From Falsirhodobacter sp051195255 (GTDB taxonomy: Bacteria > Pseudomonadota > Alphaproteobacteria > Rhodobacterales > Rhodobacteraceae), in contig NZ_JBNJLK010000003.1 in assembly GCF_051195255.1 (NCBI RefSeq), forward strand, positions 1 through 64,000: a DNA stretch of 64,000 nt. Direction: 5' to 3'. The notes beneath the pieces are model-generated. The model ran no database searches. It had not been told where the DNA came from and saw only the letters and a list, made by a program, of their open reading frames with translations. This document shows positions 1-7,973 of the stretch, in pieces. The first letter of the stretch is position 1. The number at the start of each line of letters is the position of its first letter. A program made the translations under genes and the position numbers.

Positions 1-77
<77 letters not shown>

Positions 78-114
78 CTCTAACTTGCAAAGAGGCCTCA
101 CCTCCGACACCACG

Positions 115-137
115 CCCCGCAAACCGCGGGGCTTTTT
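115..137 (+). terminator. intrinsic terminator after tRNA-fMet
   Basis: A six-base-pair G+C stem (115-120 with 126-131) with a 5-nt loop is followed directly by CTTTTT. It lies 38 nt after the tRNA end and is a typical Rho-independent terminator. Confidence 0.85.
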
Positions 138-139
138 GT

Positions 140-1046
140 TGTTCCGCAGGTGGCTGTCCGGAACATGCCCGCCGTCGGTCAGGGACAGAATGGCGGCCAG
201 TTCGCCGACCAACTCGATGTGGTGACCGTCCGGTGCGTTCGCGTCTGGAACCAGACGGGCCTCGGAAATCAGGCCTCGCAAGGCTCCGTCGCCTGAAGCT
301 GGATTGCCGGATCCGACAAGGACGCCGCCAGGTTCGCGATCTTCTCACGGTAGCTATCTGTCATCCCGGGATGCAGCCGCAGAGCAGGGGGGTCGGGTGT
401 CTGTGCAAGTTCGGAAGACAGTTGCGCCTTCTCGACCTTCAGCTCTTCCATCCGTGTCTTCATCGACGGGTCATACATCCCGTCTTCGATCGCCGACAGG
501 ATCTCCGCGATCTTCCGCTCCACCAGCGTGAGGTCACGTTCGGTCTTGGCGCGTTGTGCGACCTGACCGGCCTGCGCGTCGTTCCAGGCGCGGCGGTGTT
601 CTTCAATGAACACCGCCACAAGGTCCGGATGCATCAGGCGGTCCTTCAGACCGCCCAGCACACGGTCTTCGACCTCGTCGCGTTCGATAGGTCGCGCGGT
701 TGGTGCAGATCGCGAGACCCTTGTTGCGGGAGCCGGAGCAGCCGTAAAGGGTCTTGTTGATCAGAGTGTAGGTGGCGCCGCCGCCGCACTTGATCAGGCC
801 GGACAGCAGGAACTTCGGGCGGCGTGCGAGATCGCGCCGCAGCGGCGTGTCGTCCGAAGCGGCGAAGTTCATCATCTCCCGCACGTCGTCTTGTCGTGCC
901 TTCACCCGGTGCCACAGGTCATCCCCGATGATCCGCAGGTGCTCGACGTCCTCGATGATCCATTCCTCGGGCGGATTGGGCCGAGCCTGACGCTTGCCGC
1001 TCGACGGGTCCTTCACGAAGCGCTGCCGGTTCCAGACAAGACGGCA
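140..1046 (-). pseudogene. large serine recombinase, truncated and frameshifted
   Basis: The minus strand encodes the C-terminal half of a large serine recombinase in three successive frames. The first piece begins near 1045 with WNRQRFVKDP and continues into the zinc-ribbon region (FLLSGLIKCGGGATYTLI). Around 687-691 a one-base shift moves the reading to the coiled-coil part (LKDRLMHPDLVAVF). Near 290-300 a second shift moves it to the tail (HHIELVGELAAIL). The N-terminal resolvase domain with the catalytic serine is absent. It was replaced by an IS5-type fragment that abuts the gene at 1047. The third frame reads on toward the tRNA without a clear end, so the lower boundary is approximate. 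The gene is dead and is probably the integration module of a former island next to tRNA-fMet. Confidence 0.8.
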
Positions 1047-1047
1047 C

Positions 1048-1140
1048 GTCGCAACCCGCTATGACCGCTGTCCACAGGTCTTCCTGTCCGCCATCGCCCT
1101 CGCCGCAACCGTCATCTACTGGTCATGAATCCTGACCCTA
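1048..1140 (+). mobile_element. IS5-family transposase, C-terminal remnant and IS end
   Basis: Reading + from 1048 gives VATRYDRCPQVFLSAIALAA followed by VIYWS and a TGA stop at 1126-1128. This is the characteristic C-terminus of IS5/IS427-group transposases. Only about 26 codons remain. The sequence just after the stop runs to a CTAG at 1138-1141, which is the usual target context of that IS group, so the element's right end probably lies here. The 5' part is missing and the fragment is joined directly to the recombinase remnant, which implies a deletion after insertion. Confidence 0.65.
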
Positions 1141-2031
1141 GGCGAAGAATTTGCTTGGATGGCGTTTTTTGAAGATCTCTAGCCGTAGTTTGTAAACGAG
1201 GATAGCATATCGTCTGCGACGCCACTTGTCTTTCGATAGCGGCTGCCAAGGCTTTTCCGCGCCATGGAAGTGATACACACTCGTCTTCTGGTGTTGGACT
1301 TCCTCGCCTGAATAGCCATGGGCAGAAATCCATTTCCGTTGACGCGCGTCGCGGCCCCAAGATGCGTTCCAGGCGGGATTGAGATGCTTGATCCGTCCCC
1401 GGAAAAGTTCGTTCAGATAATCTTGGTCCACCGTCGTGTACTTTATCGCCCGCTGGAATTGATGCATTGCCTCATATATCCCGGCTTCCCTCCGGATTGC
1501 AGCGCAGTCCAAGAGCAGCACGCCCGAATTGATGTAACTGTCAGCAGGGTAAGGGGAGACGATCTTCGCTACGTCATGCCCTTTATCCGATTCCCGGCCT
1601 GCGTGAAGAAGGCTGGCACCTCTGAGGCGGCCGTAGTCGCGCACGCCTCCGATGAGGGCGCCGTCCAGTTCCATGTCGAACAGGGGAGCGAGGTCACGGC
1701 GGACCCACGTGTCGCCATCAAGGTAGATAACCCGACCTTCCACGTAATCCGGAAGAAGAAGCCGAGATAATGCCGCCTTCGGAACATGATTGCCTTGGGG
1801 CTTTGCGGAACGAAAATGAGCGTCCGTCAATGGGTGAAACTGAATCGAAACTTCTGCATCATCGGCGATGCGCTGCAGAAAGTTGACCGCTTCGCCGGTA
1901 AGGGATACGCTAAGGATATCCACATGGCCTACCCCCGGAGTAGCTGATAGGGCCGAGGCGAGGGAGAACCCGGTTGGCCCTACAAGGCCCATGTTGGTAC
2001 CGTAGGCGATCCGGATATTGCGCTTTGTCAT
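1138..2031 (-). CDS. glycosyltransferase family 8 protein
   Basis: This 297-residue protein is of the GT8 type (retaining, GT-A fold), which transfers sugars from UDP-sugars to lipopolysaccharide or glycogenin-like acceptors. The nucleotide-sugar/metal motif DGD is at residues 105-107 (YLDGDTWV), and the C-terminal family motif appears as HFHGAEKPW. Start: an in-frame ATG exists further upstream at 2208, but the fold begins at MTKRNIRIAYGTN, so 2031 is preferred; its ribosome site is weak. The stop TAG is part of the CTAG where the IS remnant begins, so the original C-terminus may have been altered. The local sequence is noticeably more AT-rich than the surrounding chromosome, which fits horizontal acquisition. 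It stands alone between mobile-element remnants, so its acceptor is unknown. Confidence 0.8.
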   Translation of the reverse strand: MTKRNIRIAYGTNMGLVGPTGFSLASALSATPGVGHVDILSVSLTGEAVNFLQRIADDAEVSIQFHPLTDAHFRSAKPQGNHVPKAALSRLLLPDYVEGRVIYLDGDTWVRRDLAPLFDMELDGALIGGVRDYGRLRGASLLHAGRESDKGHDVAKIVSPYPADSYINSGVLLLDCAAIRREAGIYEAMHQFQRAIKYTTVDQDYLNELFRGRIKHLNPAWNASWGRDARQRKWISAHGYSGEEVQHQKTSVYHFHGAEKPWQPLSKDKWRRRRYAILVYKLRLEIFKKRHPSKFFA

Positions 2032-2399
2032 AATGCTCTGCTTGCTGGCGGGTGAATGGGCTTTGAAACCAATCGGTTTAGGCGTGGCAACGATTTCTAG
2101 AAACGAAAGTGAACATATTGTACAAGGCTTCAAGTTCCTGATCGTCGGGGTCTCTTCACCAGCCTCTTGATAACTGTCGGTAAGAAGCGCCCACTCGCTT
2201 GTTCTCACTCAAAGGCCACAAGTATGTCTCCCCGAAACTTGGGGTCAAGGAAGATTGGAAAGATGTCTTCTGAAGGGGCATGAACGCTGTCTCTACTCCG
2301 AGGCACATGTTGCAGGGTCATAAACCGGTAGCCGGGTGTCCTTGTTCTTGCAGAAGGTGAGCGAGTAAACGCAAGCCATCAAGGCAGTCCAATGGAACA
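2032..2399. other. gene-free stretch, nothing recognised
   Basis: No convincing coding frame, RNA or clear repeat is visible. The upstream part (to about 2210) could carry the promoter of the GT8 gene. The rest looks like decayed island DNA leading into the IS1182-type remnant. Confidence 0.5.
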
Positions 2400-2900
2400 A
2401 GATGGCGCACTAGACGATCAGACGGTTCTTGCGACTTGGCATACATCTTGCCGGCATCGGCGCGGATCAGGCTGGCACGGGTGGCGAAGGCGCGGCCGCC
2501 AACCCGGCATTTCCGCGGGGGACGACCGGCACGCACACTTGGTCCAGCGGTCGCTGTTGCGGATGCGGCTGTGCCAGTTCTTATAGAACGTCGAATGGTA
2601 CCGCCGTGTTCAGGTGGAGCGGCATGACCACCGATAGGGCAGGTCCACAAGACCTACTCGCAGATCCGCCGCCAGCACCGGATGCCAAAACCGCGGCCGA
2701 AAAACAGCATGCGGATCATCAGCTCAGGATCCCACGAAGGTCGGGCCGGCTGCTGTAGAACGGCGCAAGATGCTGCTGGCGAGTGCAATCCAGATCAACA
2801 GAGCGGGCGATGGCCCGGACAAGATGGTCCTGCGGGACATGATCCCAGCGAGAATTGTAAAACAACGCCCGATTATGACCTGTGTGCCCAAGGCTTCTTT
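2400..2900 (-). pseudogene. IS1182-family transposase, degenerate N-terminal part
   Basis: The minus strand shows pieces of an IS1182-type transposase in changing frames. Near 2880 GHNRALFYNSRWDHVPQDHL and LAPFYSS match the family's N-terminus. Around 2640 YRWSCR corresponds to the usual AYRWFC segment. Around 2600 HSTFYKNWHSR corresponds to DHSTFSKNRHGR. Around 2480-2540 GGRAFATRASLIRADAGK matches the segment before the first catalytic aspartate region (GEGFAVDASLIxADANK). Stops and frameshifts separate them, and no C-terminal half remains. Boundaries are approximate and no terminal inverted repeats were located. Confidence 0.6.
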
Positions 2901-3099
2901 GCAGCCATGGCGCGACTTTCAACGGTTAGCAGGAATGTCGATCGTGAGCAGAGGAGGTTGGAAGCAAATGCGGCAGCCGGTCCTTTTGCGAACATGTGCC
3001 GGCGAAATATTCGGCGTGCCGGCACGGGGGACGAGATCTGGAGGCCTGCTCCGTTATAACGACAGCTATCCGACGCTTCAGGCGCGCGTCGGAGGCAGC

Positions 3100-3125
3100 G
3101 CAGGCCCGGATCGTTCCGGGCCTGC
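3100..3125 (-). terminator. stem-loop downstream of minCDE
   Basis: A perfect 10-bp inverted repeat (3100-3109 with 3116-3125) and a 6-nt loop lie 13 nt beyond the minE stop. No T-tract follows on the minus strand, so termination strength is uncertain. It marks the end of the chromosomal operon and the border with island DNA. Confidence 0.5.
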
Positions 3126-3137
3126 CAAGGCAATCCC

Positions 3138-3413
3138 TCAGCCCGCCTTCGAAGCGGCCTTCGGCAACTCGATGTTGATCTCCAAGCTCGACATCTGGTC
3201 GCCGCGTTCCATGCGGACTTCGACATCCTTGTCGCCGATCTCGACGTATTTGCGGATGGCGGCGACGATGTCGCGCTGCAGCATGGGCAGATAATCCGCG
3301 CCGCCGGTGCTGCCGCTGCTGCGTTCATGCGCCAGAAGGATCTGCAGGCGGTCCTTTGCGGTTTGCGCGCTCTTGGGCTGCCGCTTCTTGCGGCCGAAGC
3401 TGAACAGGCTCAT
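3138..3413 (-). CDS. minE: cell division topological specificity factor MinE
   Basis: MinE (91 aa, usual length about 85-90) drives MinD off the membrane by stimulating its ATPase. This generates the oscillation that confines division inhibition to the poles. The N-terminus has the family's SLFSFGRKK amphipathic stretch, followed by the AKDRLQILLAHERS MinD-interaction segment (residues about 19-32). The C-terminal topological domain follows (DVEVRM...LEINIELP). The start overlaps the end of minD by 4 nt (ATGA), so it is translationally coupled as last gene of minCDE. Confidence 0.97.
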   Translation of the reverse strand: MSLFSFGRKKRQPKSAQTAKDRLQILLAHERSSGSTGGADYLPMLQRDIVAAIRKYVEIGDKDVEVRMERGDQMSSLEINIELPKAASKAG

Positions 3414-4258
3414 GACGACCGTCCGAACAGGCGCTTGAACAGGCCGGGGCGCGGCTCTTCCACGATGCGCATTTCCAACTCGGTTCCCGTCAGGCGGGTC
3501 ACGGCGTCCTCATAAGCTTGGGCTGCGGCGGAAGGACCGTCCAGCACGACCGGAGTGCCCACGTTCGATGCCCGCAGGATCGCCTTGCTTTCCGGGATGA
3601 CGCCCAGCAGCGGCACGGCGAGGATCTCCAGCACGTCCTCGACGGTCATCATCTCGCCGATCTCGACGCGCGCCTGGTCGTAGCGCGTGATCAGCACCTG
3701 CGCCTTGATCGGCTCGGCGCCCGCGGTTTCGGCCCGCTTCGTCTGGCTGCTCAGCAGGCCCAGAACGCGGTCGCTGTCGCGCACCGACGACACTTCGGGG
3801 TTCGTCACCACCACCGCCTCGTCGGCGAAATACATCGCCAGCTGGGCGCCGCGCTCGATGCCCGCAGGGCTGTCGCACACGATGTAGTCGAACTCGCTCT
3901 TCAGCTCGTTCAGGATCTGCTCCACGCCCTCTTTCGTCAGGGCGTCCTTGTCGCGCGTCTGCGAGGTGGGCAGGATCGACAGGGTGTCCAGCCGCTTGTC
4001 CTTGATCAGCGCCTGCTTCAGCTTCGCATCGCCCTGGATGACGTTGATGAAGTCGAAGACGACCCGGCGTTCGCAGCCCATGATCATGTCCAGGTTGCGC
4101 AGGCCGACGTCGAAATCGACCACGACCGTCTTGAAGCCCTTCTTGGCCAGCGCCGCCGAAATGGCCGCGGAGGAAGTCGTCTTGCCCACGCCCCCCTTGC
4201 CCGAGGTGATCACGATGACCCGCCCGAGGGGCGGCTTGTCCTTGGGTTCCGTCGTCAT
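3410..4258 (-). CDS. minD: septum site-determining ATPase MinD
   Basis: MinD (282 aa) is a membrane-cycling ATPase of the ParA/MinD family that recruits MinC to the membrane and oscillates with MinE. The deviant Walker A GKGGVGKTT lies near the N-terminus (VIVITSGKGGVGKTTSS), the switch I/II regions include DFDVGLRNLDM and CDSPAGIERGA, and the C-terminus ends in the basic, hydrophobic tail LFKRLFGRSS expected for the membrane-targeting helix. The start at 4258 is preceded by GGAGGTGATATC, a strong ribosome site; an earlier Met at 4276 would place the site inside the gene. It overlaps minC by 4 nt. Confidence 0.97.
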   Translation of the reverse strand: MTTEPKDKPPLGRVIVITSGKGGVGKTTSSAAISAALAKKGFKTVVVDFDVGLRNLDMIMGCERRVVFDFINVIQGDAKLKQALIKDKRLDTLSILPTSQTRDKDALTKEGVEQILNELKSEFDYIVCDSPAGIERGAQLAMYFADEAVVVTNPEVSSVRDSDRVLGLLSSQTKRAETAGAEPIKAQVLITRYDQARVEIGEMMTVEDVLEILAVPLLGVIPESKAILRASNVGTPVVLDGPSAAAQAYEDAVTRLTGTELEMRIVEEPRPGLFKRLFGRSS

Positions 4259-5010
4259 GATATCACCTCCATGCAAAGTTTTTCATCCTCCAGATATATG
4301 TGCGTGCAGCGTTGGCGGGCTGCATCTTCCAGCGTCTCGCTGGTCTGGTAAAGGCCGGCGATGGCCACCAGTTCGGCGTTCAGGCTTTGGCAGAAGATGT
4401 GCGCATCCTCGTTCCCGTGGCAGCCGGCCATGGCGCGGCCCCGCAGCGAACCATAGACGTGGATGTTTCCCGCAGCCACCAGTTCCGCGCCCGAGGCGAC
4501 GGACCCGATCACCGTAAGATCTCCATGTTCCGCCACGACCATCTGGCCCGACCGTATCGGCGACCGGATGACCTTGTTTTCCACCGGCCGGGGGGCATCG
4601 GCTGCCGCCGCCGCAACGGGCGCCGGGTCCGCGTCGCGGGCAATCGGCGCTTCGCGCCCCGAGGGGAGGGCGATCAGGCCCAGCGTCTGCAGCAGCGACG
4701 CATCGAAGCCCGCCGCGTTCTGCACGCCGAAGACACGCAGGTCGCGCCGGCGCAGATTGTCCACCAGATCGCGCATCCGGTCGGCCGCGCCAAAGCCGGG
4801 GGCGTTGACGAAGTCCAGCACGATCGGCGCGCCAAGGAAGAGTTGCGGCGACCGGCTCAGCTGATCGTCCAGTTGGGCATAGAAGGGGCCGTCCGCGCTT
4901 TCGGTGTCGATGCGAAGCGCAAGCGCCGTCAGGAAGCGGCCGCGCACCTGGAAGGCGGCGACCGTTGCCGGCCCGGGGTCACGACGGGTCCGGGCGTATC
5001 GGTCTGACAC
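4255..5010 (-). CDS. minC: septum site-determining protein MinC
   Basis: MinC is the FtsZ-assembly inhibitor of the Min system. The N-terminal FtsZ-binding domain begins around ATVAAFQVRGRFLTAL, and the C-terminal beta-helix domain is recognised by VIRSPIRSGQMV, HGDLTVIGSVASGAELVAAG and NIHVYGSLRGRAMAG, which bind MinD. A GTG start at 5010 (251 aa) is chosen because AGGAG sits 10 nt upstream and the length fits the family. The longer open frame to 5178 would add 56 residues with no family match. It is the first gene of minCDE, with its promoter presumably between 5011 and 5296. Confidence 0.92.
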   Translation of the reverse strand: MSDRYARTRRDPGPATVAAFQVRGRFLTALALRIDTESADGPFYAQLDDQLSRSPQLFLGAPIVLDFVNAPGFGAADRMRDLVDNLRRRDLRVFGVQNAAGFDASLLQTLGLIALPSGREAPIARDADPAPVAAAAADAPRPVENKVIRSPIRSGQMVVAEHGDLTVIGSVASGAELVAAGNIHVYGSLRGRAMAGCHGNEDAHIFCQSLNAELVAIAGLYQTSETLEDAARQRCTHIYLEDEKLCMEVIS

Positions 5011-5235
5011 GTCGAAACTGCTCCTGCTAAAAGGCGGTCCTGCGAATCGCGGCCGCTCCGCTGTTGTTGAACGTTCATTGTCACGAACCGGCGGCCGCAC
5101 AAAGAAGCCGCTCGTGTCTTCAGCAGGAACCCGCCAATTTGTAAAGGTCGCGGAACCTTCCGGCGACAGAAATATCATGGTCCCACGGGGCCATACCGTT
5201 CCAGAACACGATCACGCGACATTCCACGATCGGCT

Positions 5236-5260
5236 TGAACAGAACCGCCATTCGAACGTT
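5236..5260 (+). promoter_or_regulatory. weak EcfG-like promoter candidate before the GATase gene
   Basis: TGAAC (5236-5240), a 16-nt spacer and CGTT (5257-5260) match GGAAC-N16-CGTT with one mismatch. A start of transcription just after would give a leader of about 30 nt to the GTG at 5297. A single mismatch in the upstream element makes this much weaker than the copies near 18300 and 27890. Confidence 0.3.
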
Positions 5261-5296
5261 GTCCCCGGCATCCCTTCACAACGGACCCATCCCCAC

Positions 5297-6136
5297 GTGA
5301 CACTCCGCGTCCTCGTCGTCGCCAGCGAAACCGCCGATCAACGTCAGACCCGACGCGAATCCTCCGGCGCTGCCTCCCATGAAAGCTATGTGGACGCGCT
5401 TCGGCAACTGCGTCCGGACCTTCAGGTCGCCACCGTGTCCTGCGTGGAGAGGGAGGATCCCCTGACGGTGGAGGAGTTGCGCGCCTTTGACGGCATCTTC
5501 TTTGCCGGATCGCCCATCCAGATGCATCAGGACACGGCCGAAGCCGATGAGGCGGTCCGCTTCATGACCTCCGTGTTCGAGGCGGGGACGCCGGCCTTCG
5601 GGTCCTGCGCGGGCCTTCAGATCGCCGTGGCCGCCGCAGGGGGGAAGACGGGCCCCCGCGGTCCGCACATGGAAGCCGGCTTTGCCCGCAATATCACGAA
5701 GACTGATGCCGGCCTGTCCCATCCCCTGCTGCGGGGCCGCCCCACCGTCTGGACCGCCCCCGCGATGCATTCCAGCGTCGTGAAGACGCTGCCGCCAGAC
5801 GCCACCGTCCTCGCCTCCAACGCCGACACGCCGGTGGAGGCGGCGGAAATCCGGCACCGCAACGGGACCTTCTGGGGCGTGCAATATCATCCCGAACTGA
5901 CCTTGGCCGAAATCGGCACCGCCTTGCAGCGCCAGGCGCCCGACCTGATCGAGGAAGGTCTGGCGCGGGACAAGGCCGCCATCGACGATCATGTGCGAAA
6001 GCTGCAAGCGCTGCATGACGATCCGGATCGGCGCGATCTGGCTTGGCAACTGGGGCTGGACAAGGACGTGACGGAAGACGCGCAGCGGCGGCTGGAGTTG
6101 GAGAACTTCCTTCGGATGCTGGAGGAGCGTCGCTGA
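5297..6136 (+). CDS. class I glutamine amidotransferase-like protein
   Basis: This is a 279-residue stand-alone class I (triad) glutamine amidotransferase related to the GuaA glutaminase domain. It would release ammonia from glutamine, or act as a gamma-glutamyl hydrolase, in the cytoplasm. The nucleophile is in GSCAGLQ and the catalytic His-Glu pair is in GVQYHPELT. A C-terminal extension of about 70 charged residues follows the triad. The GTG start at 5297 places the beta-strand LRVLVVASETA at the N-terminus as in relatives. An ATG at 5177 in the same frame would add 40 residues that look non-coding. Its acceptor partner is not identifiable here. The stop lies 2 bp from the convergent kinase gene. 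Confidence 0.8.
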   Translation: MTLRVLVVASETADQRQTRRESSGAASHESYVDALRQLRPDLQVATVSCVEREDPLTVEELRAFDGIFFAGSPIQMHQDTAEADEAVRFMTSVFEAGTPAFGSCAGLQIAVAAAGGKTGPRGPHMEAGFARNITKTDAGLSHPLLRGRPTVWTAPAMHSSVVKTLPPDATVLASNADTPVEAAEIRHRNGTFWGVQYHPELTLAEIGTALQRQAPDLIEEGLARDKAAIDDHVRKLQALHDDPDRRDLAWQLGLDKDVTEDAQRRLELENFLRMLEERR

Positions 6137-6138
6137 GG

Positions 6139-7206
6139 TCAGCCCGCGTGGCGCGCCGTCAGCTGGCAGATCACGCCTTCAGGCGGGTAGTGCACCGCCA
6201 TGTCGCCATGAAACTCTGCCGCCAGAAGCTGCTTCACAAGAAAGCTTCCGAAGCCCCGCTTCTGCGGCGGCTCCACCCGCGGGCCGCCCACCTCTCGCCA
6301 GCAGAAGGTGAAGCGCTTGTCGGCGCTCTCCTCCTCCAGTGACCAGTGAACCAGAACGCGGCCGGTGTCGACGGACAGGGCGCCGTATTTCGTGGAATTG
6401 GTGGCCAGTTCATACAGCGCCAGCGTCAGCGCAAAGGTTTCGTTGTCGTTCAGCGGAATGCGGGGGCCCGAGATGTCGAAGCGCCGCCCCATCCCGTCCA
6501 TCCGGTCGCGCAGATGGCCCACCACTTCGTCCACCGTGGCCTGCGCGTTGACGCGCAGGGACAGGATCTCCTGCGCGTGGCCCATGTCGGTCAGGCGCAT
6601 CACCAGCCGGTCGCGCAGATCCTCCACCGAGGTGGCCTGGCGCGCGATCTGGCGCACGATGGCCGTCACCAGGGTGTAGGAGTTCTTCATGCGGTGCACC
6701 AGCTCGCGGTTGCTGATGGCGGCCTTGCGCTCGAACCGCACCCGCTCTGTCGTTTCCATGACCGTGTCAATGAAGCCGCAGACGGTTCCATCCTCATCCC
6801 GCACCGGGCTGTAGGAGAAGGTGAAGAACGCCTCGCTCAGTCCCGAGGCGTCGCGGCGGACGGTCAGGGGGAAGTCCTTGATGAAGGTGGTCTGCCCCGA
6901 CAGCGCCTTGGCGGCGATGGGCCCGATGGAGGGCCACGCCTCCTCCCATATGAGGGAGAAGGGCAGGCCGAGGCAGTCGCCCTTGTCGCCCAGGATCGGC
7001 ACGAAGGCGTCGTTGTAGATGGCGATGTGCTGCGGACCCCAGCACAGGCACTTGGCAAACCCCGATCCCAGCGTCAGCCCCACCGCGATCTTCAGCGCGG
7101 GCGGCCAGCCGTCGATCGGGCCAAGGGGCGTGCAGGACCAGTCATGTTCCGCCACGCGCCGCGCCATGGGAACGTTGAGATCCAGGAAGGAGCGGGACGC
7201 CAACAT
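6139..7206 (-). CDS. PAS-domain HWE-family sensor histidine kinase
   Basis: This 355-residue soluble kinase has an N-terminal PAS-like sensor region (residues about 25-160) of the kind beginning with PLGPIDGWPPAL. It is followed by an HWE/HisKA_2 transmitter. The phospho-accepting His171 is in ELVHRMKNSYTLV, the N-box is YELATNSTKYGALS, and the later WREVGGP and GFGSFLVKQLL segments match the HWE ATPase domain. No transmembrane segment is seen, so it is probably cytosolic. The start at 7206 has AGGAAG upstream; an earlier Met at 7242 lacks one. No adjacent full response regulator is present. HWE kinases commonly feed alphaproteobacterial stress or light pathways, so a distant partner is likely. 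Confidence 0.85.
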   Translation of the reverse strand: MLASRSFLDLNVPMARRVAEHDWSCTPLGPIDGWPPALKIAVGLTLGSGFAKCLCWGPQHIAIYNDAFVPILGDKGDCLGLPFSLIWEEAWPSIGPIAAKALSGQTTFIKDFPLTVRRDASGLSEAFFTFSYSPVRDEDGTVCGFIDTVMETTERVRFERKAAISNRELVHRMKNSYTLVTAIVRQIARQATSVEDLRDRLVMRLTDMGHAQEILSLRVNAQATVDEVVGHLRDRMDGMGRRFDISGPRIPLNDNETFALTLALYELATNSTKYGALSVDTGRVLVHWSLEEESADKRFTFCWREVGGPRVEPPQKRGFGSFLVKQLLAAEFHGDMAVHYPPEGVICQLTARHAG

Positions 7207-7447
7207 GATCGTTTCTTCCTGAGCCACTTTCGTCAGCCACACCAGATTTCAGGTCCATTTGGTCACGGAAACGCTGGAAAGGCAATGGGTTGCCACCGTA
7301 CCAACCGGCGGCGGATCGTCTGGAAAGGGCCGTGGCCTGGGGGCGGGCGCAGGCCCGCCGATCTTGCCGATGATGCAGCCGCGGGCAACCCCGTACGCTA
7401 ACGCACGGAAGCTGGGCACCCGCACCCCCGGTGCTAACCTTGTTGTC

Positions 7448-7840
7448 ATGACGGACCCTGTGCAACGAACCCTGTTCCTTCGCCCCGACTCCCTCCCGGA
7501 CAAGCGCCCGCGACCGTCCGGAACGGCGCCCGCCAGTCCCTCGCCGTCGCAGGGCCTTCCGGACTTCCCTCCCGACATCGTGGTGGTGGAAGAGATGGCG
7601 CACCTGCCTGCGGACGTCTGGACCCGTCTGGACGGCACAGGCCTTTCGGTCCTTGCCGCCCCCGGCGTGGACTGCGCGTTCCTTCTTCTGAAGCACTTCC
7701 CCGCCGCACGGATCGTCTGCATCCCCACAAGGCCGGGGGACGAGCCGCAGGCCTGGGATCTCGCGTCTTATGTCCGCTTCAAGGCCCCCCATATCGGGAT
7801 CGTGCTTCTGGGCGACGGCGTTCTTGCCCCCGACCTTTGA
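7448..7840 (+). CDS. hypothetical protein, possibly degenerate receiver-like
   Basis: This 130-residue protein is divergent from the HWE kinase gene and I do not recognise a family. The first 45 residues are Pro/Ser/Arg-rich. The rest alternates hydrophobic strands and helices (DIVVVEEMAHL, ARIVCIPTRPGDEP, IGIVLLGDG), which recalls a response-regulator fold without the phospho-acceptor Asp or the conserved Lys. The start is the ATG at 7448; the open frame extends upstream but with poor coding character. The gene is real on codon usage and position, but its function is unknown. Confidence 0.55.
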   Translation: MTDPVQRTLFLRPDSLPDKRPRPSGTAPASPSPSQGLPDFPPDIVVVEEMAHLPADVWTRLDGTGLSVLAAPGVDCAFLLLKHFPAARIVCIPTRPGDEPQAWDLASYVRFKAPHIGIVLLGDGVLAPDL

Positions 7841-7973
7841 TTTTCGCCCGTGGCCAATGTCTGCAACTGCGGGATGCGGGACCGGAACCTGCCCGACCTC
7901 CTCCGGGCGCTGGCTATGCGCCCGGACTGACCGTCCGAACATCCCCCTCTGTACCCATGAAGGTATGATCGAC

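Noticed and set aside
4904..5296. N-terminal extension of the glutamine amidotransferase back to 4904 or 5177
   Set aside because: The added part has no family similarity, the earliest start lies inside minC, and the conserved first strand begins at 5297.
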